Shown piece by piece: positions 53,356 through 61,757 of a stretch of DNA of 64,000 bases. The stretch spans positions 1,550,001 to 1,614,000 of the forward strand of contig NZ_JAMZEC010000001.1 in assembly GCF_024172185.1 (NCBI RefSeq). The letters are read 5' to 3'. Position 1 is the first letter of the stretch, and every line of letters starts with the position of its first letter. Made by a program: the position numbers and the translations under genes. Below the pieces are notes generated by a model, which saw only the letters and a list, made by a program, of their open reading frames with translations, made no database searches and had not been told where the DNA came from. The stretch is from Nonomuraea roseoviolacea subsp. carminata (GTDB lineage: Bacteria; Actinomycetota; Actinomycetes; Streptosporangiales; Streptosporangiaceae).

Positions 53356-54765
53356 CTACGCCTCGGTGAAGCCCCGCGCACGGCCGCCGGCCGACTCGCG
53401 GACGGCGGCGGCGACCGCCCCCGCCACGTCCGGGTGGAAGACGCTCGGGATGATGTAGTTGGGGCCCAGCTCCTCCGGCGTGACGACGGCCGCCAGCGCC
53501 CCCGCGGCGGCCAGCAGCATCTGCATCGACACCTCCGTGGCCTGCGCGTCGAGCAGGCCACGGAAGACGCCCGGGAACGCGAGCACGTTGTTGATCTGGT
53601 TGGGGTAGTCGGAGCGGCCCGTCGCCACCACGGCCGCGTGCTCGCGGGCGTCGTCGGGCGAGACCTCGGGCTCCGGGTTGGCCAGCGCGAACACCACCGC
53701 GTCGCGCGCCATCGTGGCGATGTCGTCGCCCGTGAGGATGCCCGGCGCCGACACGCCCACGAACACGTCGGCATCCTTGACCGCGCCGCGCAGGTCGCCG
53801 GAGTAGCCCTCGGCGTTGGTGTGCTCGGCGATCCACCGCAGCGACTCGTCGAGGTCGTCGCGGCCCTGGTGGACGGCGCCGAGGTAGTCGCAGACCACGA
53901 CGTTGCGGGCGCCCGCCGCCAGCAGCAGCCGCAGCACGGCGTTGCCGGCCGCGCCCGCGCCCGCCATGGTGATCTTGACGTCCTCGATGGACTTGCCCAC
54001 CACGCGCAGCGCGTTGGTGAGCGCGGCCAGCACGCAGATGGCCGTGCCGTGCTGGTCGTCGTGGAAGACCGGGATGTCCAGCAGCTCGCGCAGCCGCCGC
54101 TCCACCTCGAAGCAGCGCGGCGCGGAGATGTCCTCCAGGTTGATGCCGCCGAAGCCGGGCGCGATGAGCTGCACCGCGCGGACGATCTCGTCGACGTCCT
54201 GCGTGTCGAGGCAGATCGGCCAGGCGTCGATGCCGGCGAAGCGCTTGAACAGCGCCGCCTTGCCCTCCATGACCGGCAGCGCCGCCTCCGGGCCGATGTT
54301 GCCCAGGCCCAGCACCGCCGAGCCGTCGGTGACGACCGCGACCGTGTTGCGCTTGATGGTCAGCCGGCGCGCGTCCTCCTTGTTGCGGGCGATCGCCAGC
54401 GAGACCCGGGCCACGCCCGGCGTGTACGCCATCGACAGCTCGTCGCGGTTGCGCAGCGGCACCTTCGACACCATCTCGATCTTGCCGCCGAGGTGCATGA
54501 GGAAGGTCCGGTCGGAGACCTTGTGGATGACGACGCCCTCGACCGCCTCCAACTGGTCCACGATGGCCTGGGCGTGGTCGGTGTCGCGCGCCGCGCAGGT
54601 GACGTCGATGCGCAGCTTCTCGTGGCCCGCGTTGGTGACGTCGAGGGCGGTGACCACGCCGCCTGCCGACTCTACGGCGTGGGTGAGCTGGCTGACGGCC
54701 TTGCCGCCTGCCGGCACCTCCAGCCGCACAGTGATGGAGTACGACACACTCGGGACGGTCGCCAC
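53356..54765 (-). CDS. NAD-dependent malic enzyme with N-terminal ACT domain
   Basis: 469 aa; decarboxylates malate to pyruvate. An N-terminal ACT domain (about residues 8-85, YSITVRLEVPAGGKAVSQL) suggests amino-acid control. The catalytic domain has MAYTPGVARV, KRNTVAVVTDGSAVLGLGNI, GKAALFKRFAGIDAWPI, ISAPRCFEVERRLRE and IPVFHDDQHGTAI; the NAD domain has MAGAGAAGNAVLRLL and FALANPEPEV. GTG 54765 has AAGGAG 8 nt upstream and is preferred over 54792. Confidence 0.93.
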   Translation of the reverse strand: MATVPSVSYSITVRLEVPAGGKAVSQLTHAVESAGGVVTALDVTNAGHEKLRIDVTCAARDTDHAQAIVDQLEAVEGVVIHKVSDRTFLMHLGGKIEMVSKVPLRNRDELSMAYTPGVARVSLAIARNKEDARRLTIKRNTVAVVTDGSAVLGLGNIGPEAALPVMEGKAALFKRFAGIDAWPICLDTQDVDEIVRAVQLIAPGFGGINLEDISAPRCFEVERRLRELLDIPVFHDDQHGTAICVLAALTNALRVVGKSIEDVKITMAGAGAAGNAVLRLLLAAGARNVVVCDYLGAVHQGRDDLDESLRWIAEHTNAEGYSGDLRGAVKDADVFVGVSAPGILTGDDIATMARDAVVFALANPEPEVSPDDAREHAAVVATGRSDYPNQINNVLAFPGVFRGLLDAQATEVSMQMLLAAAGALAAVVTPEELGPNYIIPSVFHPDVAGAVAAAVRESAGGRARGFTEA

Positions 54766-54821
54766 GTCAATCGCTCCTTCGGGCCTGACCAAGAAGTTCT
54801 CCTATGGTAGGGGGAACCCGG

Positions 54822-55451
54822 TCAGGCCAGTGCCTCGGCCGCCGTGACGATGAGGTCCACGCACGCCGGCACCGGGATGCTGGTGCTGTCGATCACCAGG
54901 TGGTAGAGGCCCGGATCGGCCGGATCCGCGCGGTAGAAGTGCCGCACGTACGCGGTGCGGGCGCGGTCGTTGCGCTCGATGAGCTTCAGCGCCTCGCGCT
55001 CGGGCATCTCGCTGATCGTGGCCGTCTGGAGCACCCGCCGGCGCAGCGGGGCGTCGAGCCGCACGTGCAGCGCGCCGGGATGGTCGGCGAGCACGATGGC
55101 CCCGGCCCGGCCCAGGAAGACGCCGCCCTCGGCGCGGGCCGTCTCCACGAGCACCCGCTCGGTGCGCCGGACGAACTCCTCCGGCGCCAGCGGCATCGCT
55201 CCCGGCACGTACATGTCGACGCCGCCGAAGGTGACCGTGGGCAGCCGCATCGCCCCGGACAGCAGCCTGGCCAGGCCGTGCGCGGCCCGGTCGTCGTGGG
55301 CCAGCGCCTCCTCAAGGGTGCAGCCGAGCTCCTCGGCCACGGCGCCGGGGATCGCGCGGTCGACGAACGGCACGCCGAGGCATTCGGCCACGGCCGGGCC
55401 GATGTGGCCGCCGGCCGTGCCGTACGTCGCCGAGATGGTGACGACCCGCAC
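54822..55451 (-). CDS. Cytidylate-kinase-like P-loop protein
   Basis: 209 aa of the AAA_26 cytidylate-kinase-like family. TISATYGTAGGHIGPAVAE replaces the usual GxxGxGK P-loop with a lysine-less version, as is normal for this group, so catalysis is uncertain. VFLGRAGAIVLADHPGALHV and YHLVIDSTSIPVPACVDLIV follow. GTG 55451 after CTGGGAGT. It lies 56 bp upstream of the malic enzyme gene and 9 bp after the YbbN gene. Confidence 0.75.
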   Translation of the reverse strand: MRVVTISATYGTAGGHIGPAVAECLGVPFVDRAIPGAVAEELGCTLEEALAHDDRAAHGLARLLSGAMRLPTVTFGGVDMYVPGAMPLAPEEFVRRTERVLVETARAEGGVFLGRAGAIVLADHPGALHVRLDAPLRRRVLQTATISEMPEREALKLIERNDRARTAYVRHFYRADPADPGLYHLVIDSTSIPVPACVDLIVTAAEALA

Positions 55452-55460
55452 ACTCCCAGG

Positions 55461-56396
55461 TTAGAACAGCGCGCTGGCCAGGGCCCTACGCGCTTTGGCC
55501 AGGGAGGGGTCGTCGGCCGGGAGCGTCTCGAACAGGCCCAGCAGGTGGCGCCGCGCCTTGTCGCGGTCGTCGCCGGAGGTGCGCTTGACCACCGCGACGA
55601 CCCGCGCGAACGCCTCGTCCACCGAGCCCGACAGCATCTCCAGGTCGGCGGCGAGCAGGTGGGCGTCGATGTCGGCCGGGTCGGCCAGGCGCCGCTGCAC
55701 GTCGGCCGGGTCGACGTCGGCGGTGCGCTTGATCAGCCGCACGCCCGCCAGGCCCATCTTGGCGTCCTCGTCGGCGGGCGCGCGGGCCAGCAGCCGCTCG
55801 TAGGCGGCCTCGGCCGCGTCGAGGTCGCCCTGGTCGATGGCCTGCTCGGCCGCCGCCAGGTCGGGGTCGACCGGCGGCGCCTCGGGCGCCTGCCCCTCAC
55901 CGGCCGCGGGCGGCCTGGCGTCGGGGTTGGCCTGGTAGAACTGCTCGACCGCGCCCATCAGCTCGTCGAGCCAGCGGCGCACCTCCTGCTCGGGCAGCAC
56001 CTGCTGGAAGCCGGTGACGGCCTGGCCCTGGAAGATGGCGAGCACGGTCGGCACCGCCTGCACGCGCAGCGCCTGGGCGATCTGCGGGCTGGCGTCCACG
56101 TTGACCTTGGCCAGCACGACCCGGCCGCCCAGCGACCCGACCACCTTCTCCAGCACGGGGCTGAGCTGGGCGCTGCCGGGGGCCCGCGGCGACCACAGGT
56201 CGAGCACGACGGGCACGGTCATCGAGCGGTCGATGACGTCGGTCGTGAAGGTCTCCTCGGTCACGTCGACGATCGAGGCCGAGGACGCCGCCTGCGGGCC
56301 CGCCGCCTCACGCCGGGTCTGCGCCTCCAGAGCCTGCTTGCGCGCGCCCAGGTCCACCGCTCCGTAGAGCGACCCGGGCCGAGAGAAGTCCGCCAT
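55461..56396 (-). CDS. YbbN-type thioredoxin-fold TPR co-chaperone
   Basis: 311 aa. Thioredoxin-like N-terminal domain (about 40-145) in which the usual WCGPC is replaced by LWSPRAPGS, so it is not redox active. TPR-like helices follow (AEQAIDQGDLDAAEAAYERLL and DAHLLAADLEMLSGSVDEAFA). This is the usual form of actinobacterial YbbN/CnoX-like proteins. ATG 56396 is chosen by similarity of the opening MADFSRPGSLYGAVDL. Likely a chaperone-holdase. Confidence 0.88.
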   Translation of the reverse strand: MADFSRPGSLYGAVDLGARKQALEAQTRREAAGPQAASSASIVDVTEETFTTDVIDRSMTVPVVLDLWSPRAPGSAQLSPVLEKVVGSLGGRVVLAKVNVDASPQIAQALRVQAVPTVLAIFQGQAVTGFQQVLPEQEVRRWLDELMGAVEQFYQANPDARPPAAGEGQAPEAPPVDPDLAAAEQAIDQGDLDAAEAAYERLLARAPADEDAKMGLAGVRLIKRTADVDPADVQRRLADPADIDAHLLAADLEMLSGSVDEAFARVVAVVKRTSGDDRDKARRHLLGLFETLPADDPSLAKARRALASALF

Positions 56397-56481
56397 GCTC
56401 ATCATCTTGCCGCATGCCACGGCGCGGGTACGCCAGCGAGGGTCGCGCTCCGCCGTGGGCCGAATCGCTGGAGCTCCCGGG

Positions 56482-56994
56482 TCACTCGCCGAAGTCGCCC
56501 GCCGCCACCCGCAGCGTGCGGAGCTGGTCGAACATCGCGTGCAGCTCCTCCTCCCCGTACATCGCCAGGCCGAAGTCGGCCGCCATGAGGTCGGCCGTGG
56601 CGCGGCGCACGACCTCGCGGCCCTCGTCGGTGATCTCGGCCAGCACGCCGCGGCCGTCCTTGGGGTTGCGCATCCGGCTGACCAGACCGGAACGCTCCAG
56701 CCGGTCGACCGTGTTGGTGACGCTGGTGGGGTGCACCATCAGCCGCTCGCCGATCTTCCACAGCGGGAGCGCGCCCGTCCTGCTGAAGGTGAGCAGCACC
56801 AGCGCCTCGTACCTCGCGAAGGTCAGGTCGTACGGCTTCAGGAGCGAGTCAAGCTGGGACAGGAGGATCTGATGCGCTCGCATGATCGAGGTGACGGCGG
56901 CCATGGCGGATGAGGGCCCGAAGTGAACACGCCAGGTCTGCGCGGCGCGTTCGATGGGATCGAACGGCAGGTTGAGCGGCTTCGGCTGCGACAC
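56482..56994 (-). CDS. MarR-family transcriptional regulator
   Basis: 170 aa. Winged helix with LTFARYEALVLLTFSRTGAL, MVHPTSVTNTVDRLERSGLV and wing RMRNPKDGRGVLAEITDEG. N-terminal MSQPKPLNLPFDPIERAAQTW is longer than usual. GTG 56994 opens the frame. The 231-bp gap up to 57226 shows no further gene; only a modest AT-rich stretch. Confidence 0.92.
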   Translation of the reverse strand: MSQPKPLNLPFDPIERAAQTWRVHFGPSSAMAAVTSIMRAHQILLSQLDSLLKPYDLTFARYEALVLLTFSRTGALPLWKIGERLMVHPTSVTNTVDRLERSGLVSRMRNPKDGRGVLAEITDEGREVVRRATADLMAADFGLAMYGEEELHAMFDQLRTLRVAAGDFGE

Positions 56995-57225
56995 AGCGCT
57001 ACGGTAGCGCGCCGCTCGTCCCCTTTCGCCTGGTTACTCTGAGCTATCGCCTTCACCGCTTGGCCAAGAATCCGGACGTCAATCATCACGCTCCGTTATG
57101 GTTCTCGCATCAAACGGTGACGCGGACCCCAAGTCCATTCGGCGGTGGGGACCTGCCGGACTGCTGACGTCCGCGTTCGCCGACGGGGCACGGGGGGTGC
57201 TTGATGAACGTCAAGGGGAGATCGC

Positions 57226-58578
57226 GTGCGTGAGCACGCGGGCGTCACACGCGAGGAGCTGAAACAGAGCGCGGCGGTCACCGTGGCCGTGCTCATGGCG
57301 CTCGGCCTGGCCGCGGCATGGAGCGTCCTGATTCCCGGCGTGGACGCGTGGGAGAACATCGTGGCCGCGGTCATCGGCTCGCTGCGGCTGACCGGGCCCG
57401 TGGCGGCCGGGTTCGCCGCGTGGGTGGCGCTGCGCAAGCGCAAGGCGCTGCGCGGCCGCGCGCTCGGCCCGTGGCGGGCGCTCAAGGCGCCGCTGGCCAT
57501 CGTGGTGGTGGTGCTGGGGTCGTTCGCCGCGACCGTGCTGGTGCTGGCCGTCAAGACGGTCCTCACCGAGCAGGCCGGGCCGATCAGCCTGCCCGGGCTC
57601 GGCGTGGGCATGGCCGGGCTGGCGCTGTACTCGGTGATCGGGTGGGTCGCGGGCTGGTTCGCGCCCTTCGCGATCACCCCGCCGCTGGCCGGGCTGGGCT
57701 GCTACCTGCTGTTCAGCCGGCTCGCCGACGGCGGGGGCTGGGCCGACCGGCTGGCGCCGGGCGCCGGACGGCCCTACGACCTGTTCCAGGGGATGGGCGG
57801 CGCGGCGTTCCTCGACCAGACGATCTGGCTGCTCGGCATCACGACGGCGCTGCTGCTCGGCTGGGCCGCGCTGGTGACCCGGCAGGCGGTGGTGCTGGCG
57901 TGCGCGCTGCTGGCCGTGCTCGCGGCGGGCACGGGGGTGGCGCGGCTGCTGGCCGCGCCCAAGCCGGCCGCCGCGCAGGACATCGCCTACGCCTGCCAGG
58001 AGTGGCCCATCACCGTCTGCCTGCACCCGGCCATGCGCGCCGGCCTGACCGAGCTGGGGACGGCCTTCACCAAGATCGCCTCTCGGCTGGCGGGCACCCC
58101 GGCCGCGTTCACGCGGGTGGAGCAGCGGCCGCTGGAGGACGAGCTGCGGCCGACGCCCGGCCTCGCGCCCATCCACGTGCGCGACCTTTCGGCGGGGTTC
58201 GCGGACGAGGCGTCGTACGAGTACGTCGAGTCGCTGGCGGCCAAGTGCCCCGGCACCCCGGCCGACGGCTACCGGGAGATCGTGATGGCGTGGCTGCGGG
58301 GCGAGCCGCTGCCCGGCGGGCCGCTGCCGGAGCACGAGTACGCGGCGGCGTGGTTCTCCGGGCTGAGCGAGCACCAGCGGCGCGAGTGGCTGCGCATGTT
58401 CTTCAGCGACTTCCAGTCGTGCCGGCTGTCGAGCACCCACTTCGGCGGCGGGCCGGGTGGGAGCGGGCGGCACCGCTCGGGCACGGCTCAGGTGACCGCG
58501 ACCGCGGGCTCGCCGCAGCAGGTGTACCCGGTCTATCCGGACGCGGGTGACGCGGCCGTGACCGACTGGAGACCGTAG
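57226..58578 (+). CDS. Polytopic membrane protein, ABC-2-permease-like (DUF7224 type)
   Basis: 450 aa. About seven N-terminal helices, for example LAAAWSVLIPGVDAWENIVAAV and APLAIVVVVLGSFAATVLVLA, ending near residue 245 (LACALLAVLAAGTGVARLLA). The C-terminal half is a soluble domain with Cys in AYACQEWPITVCLHP and SDFQSCRLS and with Trp-rich helices (AAAWFSGLSEHQRREWLRM). It resembles ABC-2 permease-like proteins in this order, but no ATPase gene is beside it. GTG 57226 follows GGGAG. Confidence 0.6.
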   Translation: MREHAGVTREELKQSAAVTVAVLMALGLAAAWSVLIPGVDAWENIVAAVIGSLRLTGPVAAGFAAWVALRKRKALRGRALGPWRALKAPLAIVVVVLGSFAATVLVLAVKTVLTEQAGPISLPGLGVGMAGLALYSVIGWVAGWFAPFAITPPLAGLGCYLLFSRLADGGGWADRLAPGAGRPYDLFQGMGGAAFLDQTIWLLGITTALLLGWAALVTRQAVVLACALLAVLAAGTGVARLLAAPKPAAAQDIAYACQEWPITVCLHPAMRAGLTELGTAFTKIASRLAGTPAAFTRVEQRPLEDELRPTPGLAPIHVRDLSAGFADEASYEYVESLAAKCPGTPADGYREIVMAWLRGEPLPGGPLPEHEYAAAWFSGLSEHQRREWLRMFFSDFQSCRLSSTHFGGGPGGSGRHRSGTAQVTATAGSPQQVYPVYPDAGDAAVTDWRP

Positions 58579-58630
58579 ATGTCACCAAACGGCCGGCAAG
58601 GGTGATCGACGGCCGGGTAGTCAACACCGT

Positions 58631-59302
58631 ATGACGACATCCCGTACGGCGCCCGCCGACGTATCACCGGTGCGGCGCCGCAGGTGGCGATACGTGGCCG
58701 GGCTGCTGGTGCTCGTGGCCCTGCTCGTGGTCGGCGGCCGGCTGGCGTGGACGTGGCTGGACCCGACCGGCGAGCGGACGATCGACCGCAGCCAGCCCGT
58801 CCTCCTGCAGTCCATCAAGGACCTCAGCCGCTTCGAGGCGGCGACCGGCAGCTTCCAGGTCGTCGTCGACCTGGAGAAGGACGCCAACTTCCTGCCGGAC
58901 GCGGTCAAGGGCACCCGCACGCTGTTCGTCGGCGCGGGCGGCGTGGACGCGTACGTGGACTTCTCGGGGCTGGCGGGGAACGCCGTGACCGTGTCACCGG
59001 ACCGCACCGAGGTGACGGTCCGGCTGCCGCGCGCCCAGTTGGAGAAGCCCAACCTGGACAACAGCCGCTCGTACGTCTTCGCCCAGCAGCGCGGGCTGCT
59101 CGACCGGGTGCAGGACTTCCTGTCGTCCTCGCCGGGCGACCAGAGGGAGGTGTACGTGCTGGCCGAGAAGAAGATCGCCGAGGCGGCGGCCTCCAGCGAC
59201 CTGCGGGCCCGGGCCGACGCCAACACCAAGGCCATGATGGAGGGCCTGCTGAAGTCGCTCGGCTTCACGAAGGTGGTGGTGAAGTACGGCGACGAGCCGT
59301 GA
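58631..59302 (+). CDS. DUF4230 single-pass membrane protein
   Basis: 223 aa. One N-terminal helix (YVAGLLVLVALLVVGGRLAW) after a basic stretch, then the DUF4230 domain: LLQSIKDLSRFEAATGSFQV, FVGAGGVDAYVDFSGL, VTVRLPRAQLEKPNLDNSRS and ALEKKIAEAAAS-like AEKKIAEAAASSDLRARADA. Function unknown. ATG 58631 is 52 bp after the preceding gene, so the two may be co-transcribed. Confidence 0.88.
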   Translation: MTTSRTAPADVSPVRRRRWRYVAGLLVLVALLVVGGRLAWTWLDPTGERTIDRSQPVLLQSIKDLSRFEAATGSFQVVVDLEKDANFLPDAVKGTRTLFVGAGGVDAYVDFSGLAGNAVTVSPDRTEVTVRLPRAQLEKPNLDNSRSYVFAQQRGLLDRVQDFLSSSPGDQREVYVLAEKKIAEAAASSDLRARADANTKAMMEGLLKSLGFTKVVVKYGDEP

Positions 59303-59332
59303 CCTAGGTACCTCGGGGCGGGTGCCTAGGTA
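59303..59332 (+). promoter_or_regulatory. Direct repeat CCTAGGTA, two copies 22 bp apart
   Basis: CCTAGGTA at 59303-59310 and 59325-59332, spaced exactly two helical turns, lies in the 141-bp region between DUF4230 and the 43-aa gene; it overlaps an ACCTAGGTACCT palindrome. Spacing suggests a dimeric regulator site for the small gene. Confidence 0.45.
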
Positions 59333-59443
59333 GGGGCCGGCCGGGGTTTTAGGGCATCCGCCCGATGTGGGCGGGCGGGCCTTAGGACGAGTCTTGAGAG
59401 TGCAGGGACCAAGCAAGCACCTCAGGAAACAGGAGCGATTCGG

Positions 59444-59575
59444 ATGCACGCCGAACTCGAGTACCTCGTCATGCGGAACCGCGCCGAGGAGCTGCGCCGC
59501 GCCGCCGCCCGCCACCGCCTCGCCCGCGAGGCGTCCGGCCGCCGCCGGTCGTTCGTCGCCAAGCTCTTCTCATGA
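59444..59575 (+). CDS. Small basic helical protein, 43 aa
   Basis: Starts at ATG 59444, with AGGAG 8 nt upstream, and ends at TGA 59573-59575. The peptide begins MHAELEYLVMRNRAEELRRA, a highly amphipathic Arg/Glu helix, and ends FVAKLFS with a hydrophobic patch. Short Arg-rich single-helix proteins of this kind recur in actinobacteria without a known function. A possible regulatory direct repeat lies about 110 bp upstream. Confidence 0.6.
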   Translation: MHAELEYLVMRNRAEELRRAAARHRLAREASGRRRSFVAKLFS

Positions 59576-59696
59576 TCTTTCGTTACGGCACGGCCAAGCC
59601 GGCCCCAGTCGCCGCACGGGGCTGAGGGCCTCCAGGGAGACGGCCTCTGACCGGATGCCGGCGGGCCGCCGCCACGGCGCCCCCTTGGCCGTGCCT
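59572..59696 (+). repeat. Interspersed ~120-bp repeat, copy 2
   Basis: Closely similar to 53231-53353 read on the opposite strand; the core GGGCCTCCAGGGAGACGGCC is identical. It begins at the end of the 43-aa gene and runs straight into the 23-bp tandem array. Confidence 0.75.
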
Positions 59697-59818
59697 TCCG
59701 GCCAAGCGTGACCATGCCCTCCGGCACAGCGTGACCGTGCCTTCCGGCACAGCGTGACCGTGCCTTCCGGCACAGCGTGACCGTGCCTTCCGGCACAGCG
59801 TGACCGTGCCCTCCGTGA
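59686..59818. repeat. 23-bp tandem array of hairpin-forming units
   Basis: Units begin at 59708, 59731, 59754 and 59777, with a partial one at 59800 and a diverged one at about 59686, giving a period of exactly 23 bp. Each contains GTGCCTTCCGGCAC, a 5-bp stem with a TTCC loop. No spacers and no variation in length, so it is not a CRISPR. It lies 43 bp before the thiolase stop codon (minus strand) and may help terminate or stabilise that message. Confidence 0.8.
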
Positions 59819-59860
59819 AGGCCCTGACCGGGCCTTCCCACGACTGCCGAAGTCCGGCCC

Positions 59861-61057
59861 TCAGCTCTCGTCCTGGCGGGGCACCCTGATGATCAGGGCG
59901 TCGCCCTGGCCGCCGCCGCCGCACAGGCCCGCGGCGCCCAGGCCGCCGCCGCGGCGGCGCAGCTCGTGGGCGAGCGTGAGCACGATGCGCGCGCCCGAGG
60001 CGCCGATCGGGTGGCCGAGCGCGATGCCGCCCCCGTTGACGTTGACCTTGTCCAGCGGCAGGCCCAGCTCCTTGGCCGACTGGTGGACCACGCTCGCGAA
60101 CGCCTCGTTGATCTCGACCAGGTCGAGGTCGTCGGCCGTGAGGTCCTGCTTGCGCAGGGCCTGCTTGATGGCGTTGGCCGGCTGCGACTGGAGCGAGGCG
60201 TCGGGCCCGGCCACGTTGCCGTGGCGGCCGATCTCCGCCAGCCACGGCAGGCCCAGCTCCTCGGCCTTGGCGCGGGACATGACGACGACCGCGCACGCGC
60301 CGTCGGAGATCTGCGAGGACGAGCCGGCCGTGATCGTGCCGTCGGCCGCGAAGGCCGGGCGCAGCTTGGCCAGCGTCTCCGCCGTGGTGTCGCCGCGCAC
60401 GCCCTCGTCGTCCTTGACCACCAGCGGCTCGCCGCGCCGCTGCGGCACCTCCACCGGCACGATCTCGTCCTCGAACACGCCGTTCTTGGCGGCCGCGGCG
60501 GCGAGCTGGTGGGAACGGGCCGACAGGGCGTCCTGCTCCTCGCGGCCGATGCCGAGGCGGGCGTTGTGCCGCTCGGTGGACTCGCCCATCGCGCACTGGT
60601 CGAACGCGCAGAACAGGCCGTCGTGGGCCATCGAGTCGACGATCCCGGCGCCACCGTACTTGACGCCCTTGCGCAGATCCGGCAGCAGGTGCGGCGCGTT
60701 GCTCATCGACTCCATGCCGCCCGCCACGACGATGTCGAACTCGCCCGCGCGGATGAGCTGGTCGGCCAGCGCGATGGCGTCGAGGCCGGACAGGCACACC
60801 TTGTTGATGGTGATGGACGGGACGGTCATCGGGATGCCGGCCTTGACGGCGGCCTGGCGGGAGGGGATCTGGCCGGCGCCCGCCTGGAGCACCTGGCCCA
60901 TGATCACGTACTCGACGGCCTCGGGCGCCACGCCGGCCCGCTCCAGCGCCGCCTTGATGGCGATGCCGCCGAGCTCCACGGCGGGCAGCCCGGACAGCGC
61001 CCCCAGCAGCCTGCCGATCGGGGTGCGTGCTCCGGCGACGATGACGGAACCAGACAT
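59861..61057 (-). CDS. Acetyl-CoA acetyltransferase (thiolase)
   Basis: 398 aa. Catalytic Cys88 in [16 protein letters not shown], His in [14 protein letters not shown] and second Cys in [16 protein letters not shown]. The genes next in line (methylmalonyl-CoA epimerase, then Scy-like) reproduce the order SCO5399-SCO5398-SCO5397 of S. coelicolor. ATG 61057 opens directly with [17 protein letters not shown]. Degradative or biosynthetic direction cannot be told. Confidence 0.95.
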   Translation of the reverse strand: MSGSVIVAGARTPIGRLLGALSGLPAVELGGIAIKAALERAGVAPEAVEYVIMGQVLQAGAGQIPSRQAAVKAGIPMTVPSITINKVCLSGLDAIALADQLIRAGEFDIVVAGGMESMSNAPHLLPDLRKGVKYGGAGIVDSMAHDGLFCAFDQCAMGESTERHNARLGIGREEQDALSARSHQLAAAAAKNGVFEDEIVPVEVPQRRGEPLVVKDDEGVRGDTTAETLAKLRPAFAADGTITAGSSSQISDGACAVVVMSRAKAEELGLPWLAEIGRHGNVAGPDASLQSQPANAIKQALRKQDLTADDLDLVEINEAFASVVHQSAKELGLPLDKVNVNGGGIALGHPIGASGARIVLTLAHELRRRGGGLGAAGLCGGGGQGDALIIRVPRQDES

Positions 61058-61141
61058 GACGGTGGCCTCCTGTGCGGGCGAGGGGTTCTTTGACACCATA
61101 CCCACGGGTAGACGCTCGACGGCTATGGAGGCTGACCACAC

Positions 61142-61564
61142 ATGTTCATGCGGATCGACCACATCGGGATCGCCTGTCACGACCTGGAGGAGAAGATCGC
61201 GTTCTTCTCGGAGACGTTCGAGCTGACCGTGGTCGCGCGGGAGGTCAACGAGGAGCAGGGCGTCAAGGAGGCGATGCTGCACATCGCCGACGGCGAGGGC
61301 GGCGGCTCCTACATCCAGTTGCTCGAACCGCTGTCCCCCGACTCGCCGGTGGGCAAGTTCCTCGCCAAGCGGGGCGAAGGTGTGCACCATGTGGCGTTCG
61401 GGGTTGCTGATGTCACTGAGGCGATCGATAGAATTGCCGGAAAAGGCGTACGTGTCCTGGACGAGCGCCCGCGGCACGGGTCGATGGGCTCACAGATCGC
61501 GTTTCTGCATCCGAAGGACGTGGGAGGAATGCTGACGGAGCTGGTCCAGGCGACCAGGTCGTAA
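61142..61564 (+). CDS. mce: Methylmalonyl-CoA epimerase
   Basis: 140 aa, vicinal-oxygen-chelate fold. Metal ligands are the His in [14 protein letters not shown], the His in [12 protein letters not shown] and the Glu in [10 protein letters not shown]. It inverts the S and R forms of methylmalonyl-CoA in propionate metabolism. Divergent from the thiolase gene across 84 bp. Position just before the Scy-like gene is conserved. Confidence 0.95.
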   Translation: MFMRIDHIGIACHDLEEKIAFFSETFELTVVAREVNEEQGVKEAMLHIADGEGGGSYIQLLEPLSPDSPVGKFLAKRGEGVHHVAFGVADVTEAIDRIAGKGVRVLDERPRHGSMGSQIAFLHPKDVGGMLTELVQATRS

Positions 61565-61757
61565 CAAACGCAAGAATCGTTCATATGTAACTAGTCGCGC
61601 AGAAAATTGGACGGGGCTTCAGACTCGGCACCGGCGGAGTACTCTGGCCTTCCACCGGACATGGAGCCTGCCGAGAGGCACAGGCTCCCGGCTCGGCTGC
61701 CCCCGAACCCCCCGTCCGGCCCGTGTAGCCGTCTCGACAACCCAGGATCGAGCCTCC

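Noticed and set aside
59686..59818. CRISPR-like array
   Set aside because: Units abut without spacers and no cas genes are near.
59583..61139. Minus-strand frame running through the 23-bp array and the thiolase
   Set aside because: It is a shifted frame of the thiolase and encodes only the repetitive hairpin array at its end.
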